Positions 1 to 10,398 are shown, numbered from the stretch's first letter. The stretch: DNA of 64,000 bases from Rhizopus arrhizus (GCA_024220505.1 JAKZZE010000011.1:744001-808000), one strand, 5' to 3'. The notes: generated by a model from the letters alone, not told the origin. Numbers and translations: made by a program.

Positions 1-312
1 TTCGTAAAAATGCAAAACATATCCTAAACAGTGAGGATCAAAGTCTACATGGGTTGTCACTAAATCTTCTTTGCATCCCAACTCTAGTTCGCCATTATCA
101 GATTGCTTTCCCAAAATGAGTCCATTGGGAAACATTGCAATAAGTAAGCTTTCCGGTAAACTAACTAGTGTTTCTTTATGTAGTTTCATACGGATACCAC
201 GCAATTTCAAATATAGTATATCAGGAATGGCATCAGGTATATTTTCATACCCATTGTCAAAGTCGTCATATTGTTGGGCTTGATAAATGGCCTTCTCTTC
301 TTCTGTTGACAT
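1..312 (-). CDS. Whi2-like BTB/POZ protein, N-terminal part (runs off window)
   Basis: Seen: an open minus-strand frame from ATG at 312 to the window edge. It starts MSTEEEKAIY and continues with LRGIRMKLHKETLVSLPESL, FPNGLIL and HVDFDPHCLGYVL. Known: this pattern (a short acidic leader, then a T1/BTB-type fold beginning LRG-x-K-hydrophobic, then LPES, FPNG and VDFDP) is typical of fungal Whi2-like growth-regulation proteins. These act in nutrient and stress signalling with the Psr phosphatases and in TORC1 restraint. Inference: this is the first coding exon of such a gene. The start is supported by the adjacent A/T-rich leader and the absence of an upstream in-frame ATG. Only about 104 residues are visible, so the C-terminal half cannot be judged. 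A KCTD-like BTB protein is the alternative. Confidence 0.7.
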   Translation of the reverse strand, partial: MSTEEEKAIYQAQQYDDFDNGYENIPDAIPDILYLKLRGIRMKLHKETLVSLPESLLIAMFPNGLILGKQSDNGELELGCKEDLVTTHVDFDPHCLGYVLHFYE

Positions 313-456
313 TTATTAAAAAAGACGAAAAGAAAAAGAAAAAGGATCTTTCTATTTTTTCAAAAAAAAAAAGCGGCATGTACCTTTAAAAAAATAGTTC
401 AGCTCTTTTTGTATACACACATAATTTATTTTCACAGGATGCAAAAAGAATGTATT

Positions 457-1580
457 TTAAGCAGAAGACTTTTGCATGGAAGAAGTACGACGACGTTCAA
501 TCTTCTTATCCTTGGCTTCCTTGACACGCTTAGCAAGCAATTGCTTGTATTGGGCTTCAGCTTCACGAGAAGATTCAGCTCTTCTGCGCTTGATGGCTTG
601 TCTACGTCTCTTGTGTTGGAGAGTGCGAGGGGTGACAAGACGTTGGATCTTGGGAGCCTTAGTATAAGCCTTCTTGCCTTCAGCCTTGGGTTGGACTTCA
701 CGACGGATAACATACTTGCGAACATCGTCTTCCTTAGACAAGTTCTATATGCAAAATAACGAATTAAAAGACGAACAAATGGCTTGTATAATACTAAATA
801 CGTACGAAGAATCTTCTGATCTTGGAAGCACGCTTGGGACCAAGACGCTTGGGAACAGTGGTGTCGGTCAAACCGGGAATATCTTGTTCACCTTGCTTGA
901 CGACAACAAGAGACAAGACAGAGAGATCAGAGCCGACGATACAACCACGAACGGACTTTCTCTTGCGTTCACCAGTACGGCGAGGACGATAGCAAGAGTG
1001 GCCCTTGGACATCAAAAGACGAACACGGTGAGGCAAGAGAACACCTTGCTTCATGGGGAAACCTTGTTTGTCGTTACCACCAGTGATACGGAAAACGTAA
1101 CCCTTGAATTCGTCGCCAAGAGTGTCACCAGAGACTTCTTGAGCCATACGCTTATCATAGAAGCCACGACTAGTCAAAAATGTTAGATCAGCCCACCTCA
1201 TCTGTTTTTGCTCTATAAAACTTACAGTCTACGTTCGTCTTCAATTTCGATCAACTTTTGGCAGCCGGTGGCTGGATTAGCGATGTTCAACTATTAATAT
1301 TGAATGTAAGTCTCTCAATCAAACAAAGCTTTCATTTTCAAGACGAATAATATAGCAAAAAAAAAAAAGAAAAAAAAAGAAAAAAAAAAAAACAAAGAAA
1401 GAGAATAGGATCACATTAACATGTTCCTTTTTAGAATGTTGAGGTTGGCAATGTCGAATGAATAATTCACTATTTATCATAATGGTTTTCATCCATCCAA
1501 TCCCCTTTGTATGTAATCCATCCTTTCTTTCTTTGCTTGGACTTTGCTATTCCTCATCCTTTGATGTTGCTTACTTTCAT
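457..1580 (-). CDS. RPS6: 40S ribosomal protein eS6
   Basis: Exons on the minus strand are 1575-1580, 1226-1290, 806-1169 and 457-744, giving about 240 residues, the usual eS6 length. Key matches are [50 protein letters not shown], the [17 protein letters not shown] stretch and the basic tail ending SSMQKSSA. eS6 is a small-subunit protein and the classical TOR/S6-kinase substrate; serines in the tail (RRRTSS) fit that role. The protein needs Met-Lys before LNIANP. The only ATGAAA followed by a good donor (GTAAGC) is at 1575-1580, so the first coding exon is 6 nt and the first intron 284 nt. A nearer ATGAAA at 1330-1335 would need a non-consensus GC donor. Introns are 745-805, 1170-1225 and 1291-1574. 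Confidence 0.93.
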
Positions 1581-2863
1581 GTTGTAAGAGAAGGAAACTT
1601 CACCTTCGGACAGCCCTTCATGCTTCAAATGGTAGATCTCCCCCAGTGTGCGCCCAAACCTGTCTCCCCTACTCTCACTCTCCGAAAAATTGGTGCGGTA
1701 AATGCGTAGTCACACTGGCTGGGTTGCGGTTTTTTGGGACGAACTTGGGACAGCGACAGTACTTTTATGTTTGGTTTTTATCAAAAGTAAAGGCTGCATG
1801 ATTCTCAATGATATCTTCATTTTGTATGGTAATGAAAAACATTTTAGTATAGCTTTCTTAATAACTTGATGTGCTTTAGTAAGCAAATGTTAGAAAATCA
1901 ATAAAATATTTACATTTTTTTATATGTATAATGCTATCATTTTGCTTTCCTTTACTGATTAACAACTTCAAGTAATTCTATCATTTTAATCTATCCTTCA
2001 TCAATGACCATTGACTTTGTTCGCAGTGTAAAGTTGGGGTTTAGAAGTGTATACTTAAGATATAGAATCAAATGTTAGTTGTAAAATTTCAAAATTGCCA
2101 TAAAATGAATCAAGGCAGAATTGTTACAAAGAATCACAGGCTTCCTATATATTTGAACATCTGACGCAATACACAATAGATTAATTTCGAAAAATATGTA
2201 CCTAATGTCATAATAAAAAAAAAATGTATGACTACATATCATGTTGTGAAACTCATTAATATTTTGAATAAGCAAAGCAAAGCAAAGGTCCCTGCTTATA
2301 TCGCTTTACTCACAAGTACTGGTCAAAAGCAAGAAGGCATAACCTGTCCAAAATTAGATTAGGTTATGCCTAAAGTCATTGTTGCACATGCCACAGTTAT
2401 TATTGGGTTTTAACAAACAGTTTTTATCTTCAAACGTCATTTATGCCCAGACGGATAATTTTTATAAAAATCGCTCCTTTTTTATGCCATTTTGCTTTTG
2501 TATAATTGACAATTGACTTCATATTGTATTAAGAAACAAATTTAGTTATTTGCTTTTATCAAATTGTTAGATACTATTAATATTTTCCATTGATTTATAA
2601 TTAAATGCACTGTAACGTATTTACTGCCATGCAGAATACTTCAAGGCGAAACCAACTGTGATAAAGAGACTAATTTGTTGATGATTTTAATAGAAATGAA
2701 ATTTTGTAAAGCAATTTACCCTATTTTTCTGTGTTTTCTGTAAGAGATAATCAATGCAATAAGGAAAGAGGGATTTTAAATTCATTTGATTTAAAACCTT
2801 CTTGTTATTTATGATTACATAAACACACTTTGTTTTTTTTCTTCTTCTTCTCTTCATCATATC
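1581..2863. other. Intergenic region between eS6 and pyrophosphatase (divergent promoters)
   Basis: No convincing coding sequence. The part next to the eS6 start (about 1590-1745) is less AT-rich than the rest and, on the eS6 sense strand, ends in the pyrimidine-rich CTTCTCTTAC just before the ATG, as expected for a ribosomal-protein promoter. The part next to the pyrophosphatase start ends in a sense-strand T/CT tract (about 2831-2855). An 11-bp inverted repeat sits at 2335-2371 and is listed separately. The rest is AT-rich with only short random ORFs. Confidence 0.6.
2335..2371. repeat. 11-bp perfect inverted repeat (hairpin, 15-nt loop)
   Basis: AGGCATAACCT (2335-2345) is followed after 15 nt by its exact reverse complement AGGTTATGCCT (2361-2371). 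It lies between two divergent genes. It could be a cruciform, a dimeric factor site, or the remains of a small inverted-repeat element. No flanking duplication was recognised. Confidence 0.6.
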
Positions 2864-4119
2864 ATGTATCAAGTTTCTACTATTGGAGAAGAGTATACTT
2901 CTTCTCACAGAGTTTATATTGGTAGTATTTTCTTTTTCTTTTAAATAGTACACTAGTTTAATACAATAGAATAGAACAAAACGGTCAAATTATTTCACCA
3001 TTTCATGATATTCCTTTATACGCTGACAATGAAAAAAAGATTATCAACATGATTGTTGAAATCCCTCGTTGGTCTAATGCCAAATATGAGGTACTAATAA
3101 AACGATGATTAAAAAAAGAAAACCAATTGCAAATGTTGTAGATTGCCACAGGTGAAAAGTATAATCCAATTAAGCAAGATGTAAAAAAGGGTAAAGTTCG
3201 ATTTGTTCGAAATTGTTTTCCTTATAAAGGCTACATATGGAATTATGGTGCTTTACCACAAGTAAACAAAATGCATGTATAAATTCATTTTGTAATATAA
3301 CAGTGAATATAGACATGGGAAGATCCTACAGTGATTTCAAAAGATACAAATGCAAGAGGAGATAATGATCCTATTGATGTTTGTGAAATTGGACAAGAGA
3401 TTGGTTACAGAGGACAAATAAAGCAGGTTAAAATCCTTGGCGTGATGGCTTTATTGGATGAAGGTGAAACAGACTGGAAATTGATTGCTATCGATATTAG
3501 AGACCCAATGGCAGATAAATTAAATGGTAACTGAAAACAAATAATTTTTCTAAACTGACATGGCTTTTACAGACATTCAGGATGTTGAACGTTACTTTCC
3601 TCAATTGATTGATTCAACTCGTCACTGGTTCAAGATTTATAAAATGCCTGATGGTAAGCCAGAAAACAAGTTTGCCTTTGATGGCCAATGTAAAACAAAG
3701 GTGAGGATTTGCATTTTTTTTTTTTTTTTTTTTTTTATTTTCTTTCAACTCATCAATCCCTTTTTTCTTTTCAGGCTTATGCAGAAGCTGTTATACATGA
3801 AACGCATGAAGCTTGGAAAAGATTGATAGATGGAAAAACTCCTAATAAGTCAGACACTCATGATATTAGTGTGTAAGTGATATGAAATAATGTAAAATAT
3901 AAATAATAACTTGTTTGAAAAGTACCAATGTAACTGTTAAAAGCTCTCCTTATTATTCAAGTATATCCAAGGATGAAGGATTATCGAAGGTAGGAAAAAG
4001 ATAATGCAAATGTCTATTTGTTATGTAAACAAAGTAATTAGGCATTGATTAAGCATAAAAGAAAAGAAAATATTGAAAGTAAAGATGATAAATGGTATTT
4101 TATCAAATCTAAGCTTTAA
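2864..4119 (+). CDS. IPP1: Inorganic pyrophosphatase (family I)
   Basis: Eight exons: 2864-2921, 2975-3090, 3142-3261, 3313-3526, 3573-3700, 3775-3872, 3923-3989 and 4042-4119. They keep one frame of 292 codons, close to yeast Ipp1 (about 287). The enzyme hydrolyses pyrophosphate to two phosphates in the cytosol, pulling biosynthetic reactions forward. Seen: [22 protein letters not shown], the metal-binding core [30 protein letters not shown], and DVERYFP followed by [16 protein letters not shown]. The C-terminal part after DTHDISV is less conserved and its exon joins rest on splice signals and phase. A CT-rich leader sits directly before the ATG. Confidence 0.93.
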
Positions 4120-5104
4120 ATTGGATATAAACAGTAATGAATTCATCTTTGGAAATAAAATCTTTAGAAATTATGTGTGATATAAAGATCGTTGCCCTTA
4201 TCAATGTCCACCTTCAATTTTAATACAAGATAAACACGCAATATACTCTTTTTTTTGTCTTAAATAAATTATGGTGCAAATTAGCATAAATGAATTTATT
4301 AGAATATTGTTGCCAACCAAAAGATACAGGTAGGTACACCAAAAAATATGGTTGCTATTTACATTGTATGCAAACAGCCTACTAATGATATGAATTACAA
4401 TATAATTAAAAAAAAAAAGTGCAAAGAGAATAAGAAACAAGAGTCATTAGAGGAGAAATTTAGTGAAACGGCTATTAGGTAGTAAAGTTATGAACCAAAG
4501 GATAATATAAAAGAGCTATATATTAAGACCTATGATCCATTTGGCTATGTTACAAGCCAAAAATTCAGTAAATATTGGAAGTAGCTGCAAGACCATGTTA
4601 AACTCCATGTAAAAGTTGCCAAGCCAAGTCTAAACCATATTTTTATCTGTTACTACAGAGCTATTCCATAAAAATATTAGAAGACTGAGTGTTTGTGTAC
4701 CAAGTTTTCATCAGGAGATAGTGTATCTTATCTCTTATAATAAATCATCTAAAGTTTATCAAGTCGCGACTTTTACGACTTGTGCTATACTGATATTATC
4801 TGATTAATACAATCATGTTTCTGTTCCATTTATAAGTAATGAATCTCTTTAAACAAAAGTTTAATTCGTAAATGATGATCGTGTAATTCATACTAAACTT
4901 GTACAGCTACTAAGTTACAGTTGTAAAACATTCTGCTTAAAAGGTAATATATGCCTACTCTTAAAAGTGTTTAACCTTTTTTTTTTTTTTTTTTCATTTG
5001 CATTGGATTTAAAAAATAATTTGCCTGGCCAAGACAAATTTTAAAAACTAGTCTGCTCCGCGACAGTTTTTGGCAAAAAAACTCCCACCATCCAGGCGTC
5101 CCTT
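4120..5104. other. Intergenic, AT-rich
   Basis: No coding sequence is supported. It holds the 3' flank of the pyrophosphatase gene, a T-tract near 4979-4995, and a 12-bp perfect palindrome AAGTCGCGACTT at 4761-4772 followed by a further CGACTTG arm. Confidence 0.5.
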
Positions 5105-5341
5105 TCAGGCAGGATGAAAACATTCTTTCTCCTTACCTTCAGCTGCAGCCTCCAGTAATTTGAAAGGTTTTTGACACCACACCCACGAACCAAAACATAA
5201 ACCAATACCAAAATTCAATACCAAAAACCATATACCATAAATCTGTAAACAAAAATATAATATAAGCTTCTAATATAAATATATAGTATGGCTTATGACA
5301 CATACCTCCACATTAATGCAGGGCAAGTGATTAATGAAGAA
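5105..5341 (-). CDS. Possible small membrane-protein gene, 3' exons (upstream part separated by the LINE)
   Basis: Two exon-like segments read on the minus strand. Segment 5306-5341 encodes NHLPCINVE and ends in a GTATGT donor. Segment 5105-5242 follows a TTTACAG acceptor and encodes 45 residues. These include a hydrophobic helix (IWFLVLNFGIGLCFGSWVW), then CQKPFKLLEAAAEG and a TGA stop. The LINE insertion falls directly upstream, within the first segment: the same frame stays open past the duplicated target at 10567 back to a stop near 10600, but no ATG was found. I do not recognise the family. It could be the end of a small single-pass membrane protein, or chance coding potential. A shorter peptide in another frame is an alternative. 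Confidence 0.3.
5329..5341. repeat. LINE target-site duplication, 3' side copy
   Basis: GATTAATGAAGAA directly abuts the LINE poly(A) (a T-run on the plus strand). It is identical to the copy at 10554-10566, on the other side of the element. Confidence 0.85.
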
Positions 5342-5458
5342 TTTTTTTTTTTTTTAGGGCAGATTTTATTAAAATTATGAAAATAAAACGCTATATTTAT
5401 AGTCAAAAAGATGTCTAGGTGACAGTCGCCATCTGAGGGATCTTCCGACTTTTACAAA

Positions 5459-8400
5459 TTAATAATACTCTACGGTATTGAGTGAGGTGACATGTTTCTC
5501 AAACAACTTGATAACATCAGGAAGGGCAAAGCGGGAATCCGAGAAAGTCATAGACCAGTGAGAAGACCATATGGCGAGAAGAGTACAAGCAAGGTATTGG
5601 AAAGAGGAAGTGTGTTTATACATAAATTTGGTTTTTGGGAGCTGAAGAGAGAATAGAGCATGGTGGAGAGCAGGTTGACTGAAGGGAGTATCAAAGTACG
5701 TGTCCCATATGTATTCCCAAACAGGGTGTTTGTGTTGGCACGAGTAGACAAAATGGGTGCAACTTTCAGGAGCTGAAGAGCATAATAGGCAGGCTGGATC
5801 AATAAAAATAGTAGGAAGTGTACGGTGTAAGGTCAGTCGACAAGGGAGCTTGTTATGTAATAAGCGATACCATACATCGCGAGCTTTGAAAGGAATATCT
5901 TCATTCCAAAACATTTTCCATTGCCGTGGGGCTATTTGAGGGTCGAAGAAGGGTGGTTTATGATGCGGTGAAAGTCCCTGCCGTAGGCGAGCAGTGGTCA
6001 TTTTCACAGAGAACAGATCCGAGGGTAATAGGCCATCAACAAAAGGAGTAAAATCAATATGACCTACCGGTATTTGCGAGGCCTGGTCTGGAGGAATTAA
6101 GCAATTGCGTAAAAAGAAAGATTCTAACCAGATATCATGGTTGTCGATTGCTCTGAAAAAGCGTCCAATTAAGACTGGGAATATTTCGAGGTCTGTTCGA
6201 CATTTTCGGCGTAGACAACCTTGATGGGAGTCGTAGTGGAAGGCATCATACACTTGTATCTTACTCCAATTACGATGACTAAGACGAACAGCCGAAGAGG
6301 AGGGATCGGATGGCCCGCTTTGACCAGTGTCAGGGGGTTCTTGTAAAGGATTGGTATAACGATGAATACCAGAAAGAGGTAGTTGAAGACAGGTGGCGTG
6401 AGATACATGTGTAGTTTGGTAACATTTAGCGAGAGCATCTGTTGTGCGGAAAATGTTAGTAAATATATTCAATGCATTGGGTTTGCCTAGAGGCCCTTTT
6501 CGCATTGCTGGAAAGAGCAATGGAAGTAAATGATCAACTGTATTAAAATGGTGCTGTATGGAATAAATCAAATATAGAAGGATTTTGGGGGACGTTTGAC
6601 TACTGGAAGATGATAGTAAGGGTCGAACCCATTTCCACTGTAAAACCAACTGTTGCTTTGAAGGATCAAGAAGTTTAAGGCCTCCTTGTTGTCGATCTGC
6701 GAATAAGAACTCGTGTTTAAGTTTTGGAAATGCTTTTCGCGTAACAAATTTATAACCCATGGAGGCAAATTTCTGCAGGGTAGCTTGAGGAATACTGAGC
6801 AGTCGAAGGACGTACCATAGCTTGGAGTATATCAGTGTGTTCATTACCGTAACGCGACCTCGAAATGACAACTGCCGTAGACTGTGGAGGAAACATGCAT
6901 TCTGCAATTTAAGAAGCATGTCATTGACAAAAGCATTCCGTTGTGCGATTGAGGAACATATAGCAAAGCCGAGATATCGAATTGCTGAGAGAGAGGCATG
7001 GTCATGCCATGTAGATATCCCATGGGAGTTCAGGAAAGATTGCCACTGTGGATGTGGATGTCCTGAAAGAGAGAATGCTTCTGTCTTGCCGAGGTTCAAT
7101 TTTGCATTGGAAGCTTGTGCGTAAATGTTATATAGTGTACATAGATGGTGGAAGTCTTCTGGATTGCGAAGGAAGACAGCAACGTCATCGGCGTAAGCTA
7201 AAACTTTCACGGGGGGAGGAGGGACCAAGTGAAGTTCTGATGAGTTAGCTGACTGTCGAAATTGAAAACCTTGAAATAGCGGAGCATGTTCAATCGAGCG
7301 TAGAAATGGGTCAAAAGCTATGTTAAATAACAGTGGTGACAGAGGATCGCCTTGGCGAAGGCCTCGTTCCTGCGTGAGTGGTGAAGTGATGAATCCGTTG
7401 AGGTTGATGTGGATTTTGGTTTCAAAGAAGAGTTTACAGAGAGTGGAAACAAGAGAAGATGGGAAACCAAACTTGAGCATAACTTTCTTAAGGTAATCGG
7501 GGTGCACTCTGTCATATGCTTTTTCCTGATCAAGCAGAAGACCAATCTCAGGAGATTGACGTTGTTCGGCTTCGATTTTCACCAATTGCATCATAAGGCC
7601 ATTGTCCCCAATAAATCTTTGTGGCATAAAGCCTTTTTGCACTTCATGGATCAGGTGTGAGCAACGGCTGATAATTCGTCCGGTGAGCAGTCGTGTAAAT
7701 ACTTTGGCATCAGTGTTAATGAGTGAGATTGGACGCCAATTTTGAAGGAGGTTTAGGTCTCCTTTCTTTGGAAGAAGTACAGTACAGGTAGATGTCCAGC
7801 TAGGAGGGAAAATGCCAGAGGAAAGAGCTTGGTTGTAAACACGGAGAACAAGATGTTGCAGAGACTCATTGCGAAAGACAAACGAGAGAGCTTCATATGG
7901 GAGACCATCGTTGCCTGGACTACTAGCTGTAGGACAACGTGCAGATGCCTGGAGAAGGTCATCGTATCTAAAAGGTACCATAAGGGCGGCTGCTTCCTCT
8001 GTGGTCAACCTATCCTGTTCCAAAATGTGAGCTAAGATAGTCTCTGTGTGATAGGACGATACCGGTTCACATGAGTAAAGGTTTTTATAAAAGCGTTTTG
8101 CGATGTCCTGCAGTTCATTCGCGTCAGTGACAACTACAGAATCTGGTGATTCTTTGAGACTTGATATATGTCGAGACGTGGCACGGGAATCGATCGTACG
8201 TTTGAGGTAACCGGCTGAACGTTCGCCATGTTCGCGCCAATATCGACCAGCGCGAAGAATGTTGTTCGCGGTGATCTCACTTTGTAGGAATCCAATCTGA
8301 TGTTCCACTACAGGTAATAAATGACTCAAGTGACCACCAGTCTTATATTGTCGTAGAATTCGGTTGCGTTTGCTTTGAAGTCGTCGAAGTTGTTGATGTC

Positions 8401-9319
8401 TCCAGGAAGCCTGACGGCGGCCGAAAGACCGGGCAACGCGTTGGATTTCTTCTTTCAGCTTTTCCCAGTGTAAGTGAGGATCGATTAACTCAGAGGGAAG
8501 GGAGACTGCAAAGGTATCTATGGCCTCAGAGAGACGGCTGACAAATTTGTCATTCTTCATTAGGTTAGGATTCATACGCCATAGTCCAGGACCATGGGAA
8601 CCACTACGGAATTGGAAGGAGGCTGAGAGTAAAGCATGATCGGTCCATGAACTATTGATAAAGTCTATTGAGGTGGAACGTAAAAGTGAATGTAGAAAAG
8701 GGGATGCATAAATATAGTCAATAGTACTTAATAATGTCCCACGACGGAATGTCGGATGTATATCCAAAGGAGATGCCATACAGTTCAGCAGGTTCTGATT
8801 CACCAAAGTTCTCCATGCTGGAGGAGTACCCGATGCATTCACTAGGGAGTAGTTAAAGTCACCGGTTATGATTAATTTGTTGTGTGATTGAATGAGTGTT
8901 ACTAGTGGAGCAAAGTTAAGAAGGGATAGGTAAAATTTTCTGCGCTTAATAGGATCTGCATATGCATAAATTGTCAGGACATAGAAAGGAGGAAAGTGAA
9001 AATTGTTGTGTTCGACTGAGACAAGCAAAAATCGATGGTCAATAGAGGATAGGATTGGATTGAGGGTAACGTGGCGGTTAAGTGACACAATACCACAAAA
9101 ATTGGACCAGCAGGCAGATTTTGTTTGTAATAGCATATTCAAGGACTGTTGTATTTCTGTAGTAGCAGCGTGAGTTTCTTGCATTGTTAGTATATCTAAG
9201 GATTGGTGTCGTAGAAAGTTAGTAAATGCCTGTCTTTTGGATATATCATGAGGTGTGGATAAGCTCCGACAATTAATAGAGCCTATTCTGACCGTTGTTG
9301 ATCGACGTGACTCACTCAT
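5459..9319 (-). CDS. LINE ORF2: AP-endonuclease / reverse transcriptase polyprotein
   Basis: 1286 residues. The N-terminal exonuclease-endonuclease-phosphatase domain (about 10-235) shows IGSINCRS, TMQETH, ITGDFN, STIDYI and WTDHALL, covering the usual catalytic Asn, Glu, Asp and His positions. The reverse transcriptase domain (about 450-760) shows LPKKGD, NWRPISL, LLLDQEKAYDRV (about 596), GLRQGDPLSPLLF (about 656) and YADD (about 708). A C-terminal zf-RVT-like region (about 1145-1210) has C-x2-C, then H and C/H ligands in CLLCSS and CTHFVYSCQHKH. It nicks target DNA and copies the element RNA by target-primed reverse transcription. The start codon overlaps the ORF1 stop in an ATGA tetranucleotide, implying coupled translation. 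Confidence 0.95.
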   Translation of the reverse strand: MSESRRSTTVRIGSINCRSLSTPHDISKRQAFTNFLRHQSLDILTMQETHAATTEIQQSLNMLLQTKSACWSNFCGIVSLNRHVTLNPILSSIDHRFLLVSVEHNNFHFPPFYVLTIYAYADPIKRRKFYLSLLNFAPLVTLIQSHNKLIITGDFNYSLVNASGTPPAWRTLVNQNLLNCMASPLDIHPTFRRGTLLSTIDYIYASPFLHSLLRSTSIDFINSSWTDHALLSASFQFRSGSHGPGLWRMNPNLMKNDKFVSRLSEAIDTFAVSLPSELIDPHLHWEKLKEEIQRVARSFGRRQASWRHQQLRRLQSKRNRILRQYKTGGHLSHLLPVVEHQIGFLQSEITANNILRAGRYWREHGERSAGYLKRTIDSRATSRHISSLKESPDSVVVTDANELQDIAKRFYKNLYSCEPVSSYHTETILAHILEQDRLTTEEAAALMVPFRYDDLLQASARCPTASSPGNDGLPYEALSFVFRNESLQHLVLRVYNQALSSGIFPPSWTSTCTVLLPKKGDLNLLQNWRPISLINTDAKVFTRLLTGRIISRCSHLIHEVQKGFMPQRFIGDNGLMMQLVKIEAEQRQSPEIGLLLDQEKAYDRVHPDYLKKVMLKFGFPSSLVSTLCKLFFETKIHINLNGFITSPLTQERGLRQGDPLSPLLFNIAFDPFLRSIEHAPLFQGFQFRQSANSSELHLVPPPPVKVLAYADDVAVFLRNPEDFHHLCTLYNIYAQASNAKLNLGKTEAFSLSGHPHPQWQSFLNSHGISTWHDHASLSAIRYLGFAICSSIAQRNAFVNDMLLKLQNACFLHSLRQLSFRGRVTVMNTLIYSKLWYVLRLLSIPQATLQKFASMGYKFVTRKAFPKLKHEFLFADRQQGGLKLLDPSKQQLVLQWKWVRPLLSSSSSQTSPKILLYLIYSIQHHFNTVDHLLPLLFPAMRKGPLGKPNALNIFTNIFRTTDALAKCYQTTHVSHATCLQLPLSGIHRYTNPLQEPPDTGQSGPSDPSSSAVRLSHRNWSKIQVYDAFHYDSHQGCLRRKCRTDLEIFPVLIGRFFRAIDNHDIWLESFFLRNCLIPPDQASQIPVGHIDFTPFVDGLLPSDLFSVKMTTARLRQGLSPHHKPPFFDPQIAPRQWKMFWNEDIPFKARDVWYRLLHNKLPCRLTLHRTLPTIFIDPACLLCSSAPESCTHFVYSCQHKHPVWEYIWDTYFDTPFSQPALHHALFSLQLPKTKFMYKHTSSFQYLACTLLAIWSSHWSMTFSDSRFALPDVIKLFEKHVTSLNTVEYY

Positions 9320-10398
9320 TGGGATGTGTGGTTGGGCGTCGTTACTTGTTCTGGTTTGCCGTTGTCCGTGGGATCATTCTCTGTTTCAGAGTCTGAATCA
9401 AAGGCCCCAGGTGCAAATTCTTCGCCAATTTCCAGTTCCATATCGTCAGAATCATTGTTAACAGACGTTGGACGGAATCCGCTAAAGACATCAGTAATGG
9501 TGGAGGGATCCTCGGTTTTGCGTTTTTTCAATGGTTGTGGTACACGGTCTTTAATGATGTCATTAGCTAAGGTTTCATTAATCCATTGTTGAGCAGTAAA
9601 ATAGCGTGCCACGCTAGAAACTAAATGGGGACGGATGAACCTCAAAGTGCGAATACATCGGTCTTGATGGAGGGCGTGTCCTAATCTGGTACGGTCTTCA
9701 ATAGAGCATGTGTTATATTTAGGATCAGCAATATGCTCGGGTGATGATGGAGAGAAAACGGAAATGATCTCTATGTTACATGCAGTTAAGGTTGCAACAA
9801 GTTCTGATTTGAAGGCCTGATGAATCAAGAGCCCAATGACAGAACGTGCAGGGAGACTTATGTCAATGATACGATTGGTATCGATGCCCAGGCGATGAAA
9901 TCGTCTTCGTATTTCAACGCGACTCAAACGACGTGACCGAGGGATATAGACAGTATCATATCCAGCGAGCTCGGTAGAGGGCAAGGAGAATGCACGTGCG
10001 GTAGCGATTCGCTTGTGAGTAGAGGTAACCACACGATATTTGGGAGCTCTCTTAACAATTGTGGTCCATTTCTCAGTCTCCGTGACATTGTTATTATGCT
10101 GAGGAGCATATTGGCTTGCCTCAGTGCCACGAGTTTCAGAGGCTAGTGGGTCAGTAGTAATGTTGCTGACAGTGGTGGATGTGTTTCTGACGTTTTTAGA
10201 CTTTGCCGCAGTATTGGAGGCGGTCAATTGGGTGACAACTGCATTCATTCGGTCAAGTTCCTTGTTTAGGTGATGGTTAGCTGACTCTAATGAGTCAAAA
10301 CGGGTGACTAATTCGGCTATCTGGTCAGTGAGCAGATGGACCATGTTATAAAGATTAGCCAACGTGGTGGCTAAATCTGACTGATTTGCGTTTTCCAT
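9316..10398 (-). CDS. LINE ORF1: coiled-coil RNA-binding protein
   Basis: 360 residues. An N-terminal heptad-rich segment (about 10-65) predicts a coiled coil, as in L1 ORF1 trimers. A central basic region (about 135-290) contains YIPRSRRLSRVEIRRRFHRL and may carry an RRM-like fold. Near residue 300 a PLKKRK motif could be a nuclear localisation signal, followed by an acidic tail. No CCHC zinc knuckles are present, unlike many Tad or Tx1 ORF1 proteins. ORF1 proteins coat the element RNA. The stop overlaps the ORF2 start by ATGA. Confidence 0.85.
   Translation of the reverse strand: MENANQSDLATTLANLYNMVHLLTDQIAELVTRFDSLESANHHLNKELDRMNAVVTQLTASNTAAKSKNVRNTSTTVSNITTDPLASETRGTEASQYAPQHNNNVTETEKWTTIVKRAPKYRVVTSTHKRIATARAFSLPSTELAGYDTVYIPRSRRLSRVEIRRRFHRLGIDTNRIIDISLPARSVIGLLIHQAFKSELVATLTACNIEIISVFSPSSPEHIADPKYNTCSIEDRTRLGHALHQDRCIRTLRFIRPHLVSSVARYFTAQQWINETLANDIIKDRVPQPLKKRKTEDPSTITDVFSGFRPTSVNNDSDDMELEIGEEFAPGAFDSDSETENDPTDNGKPEQVTTPNHTSQ

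Noticed and set aside
674..1186. 170-codon plus-strand ORF over eS6
   Set aside because: It is the antisense shadow of the eS6 exons; no family resemblance.
1330..1335. Nearer ATGAAA as eS6 first exon
   Set aside because: It would need a GCTTTG donor and a 39-nt intron, while ATGAAA at 1575-1580 is followed by a strong GTAAGC donor.
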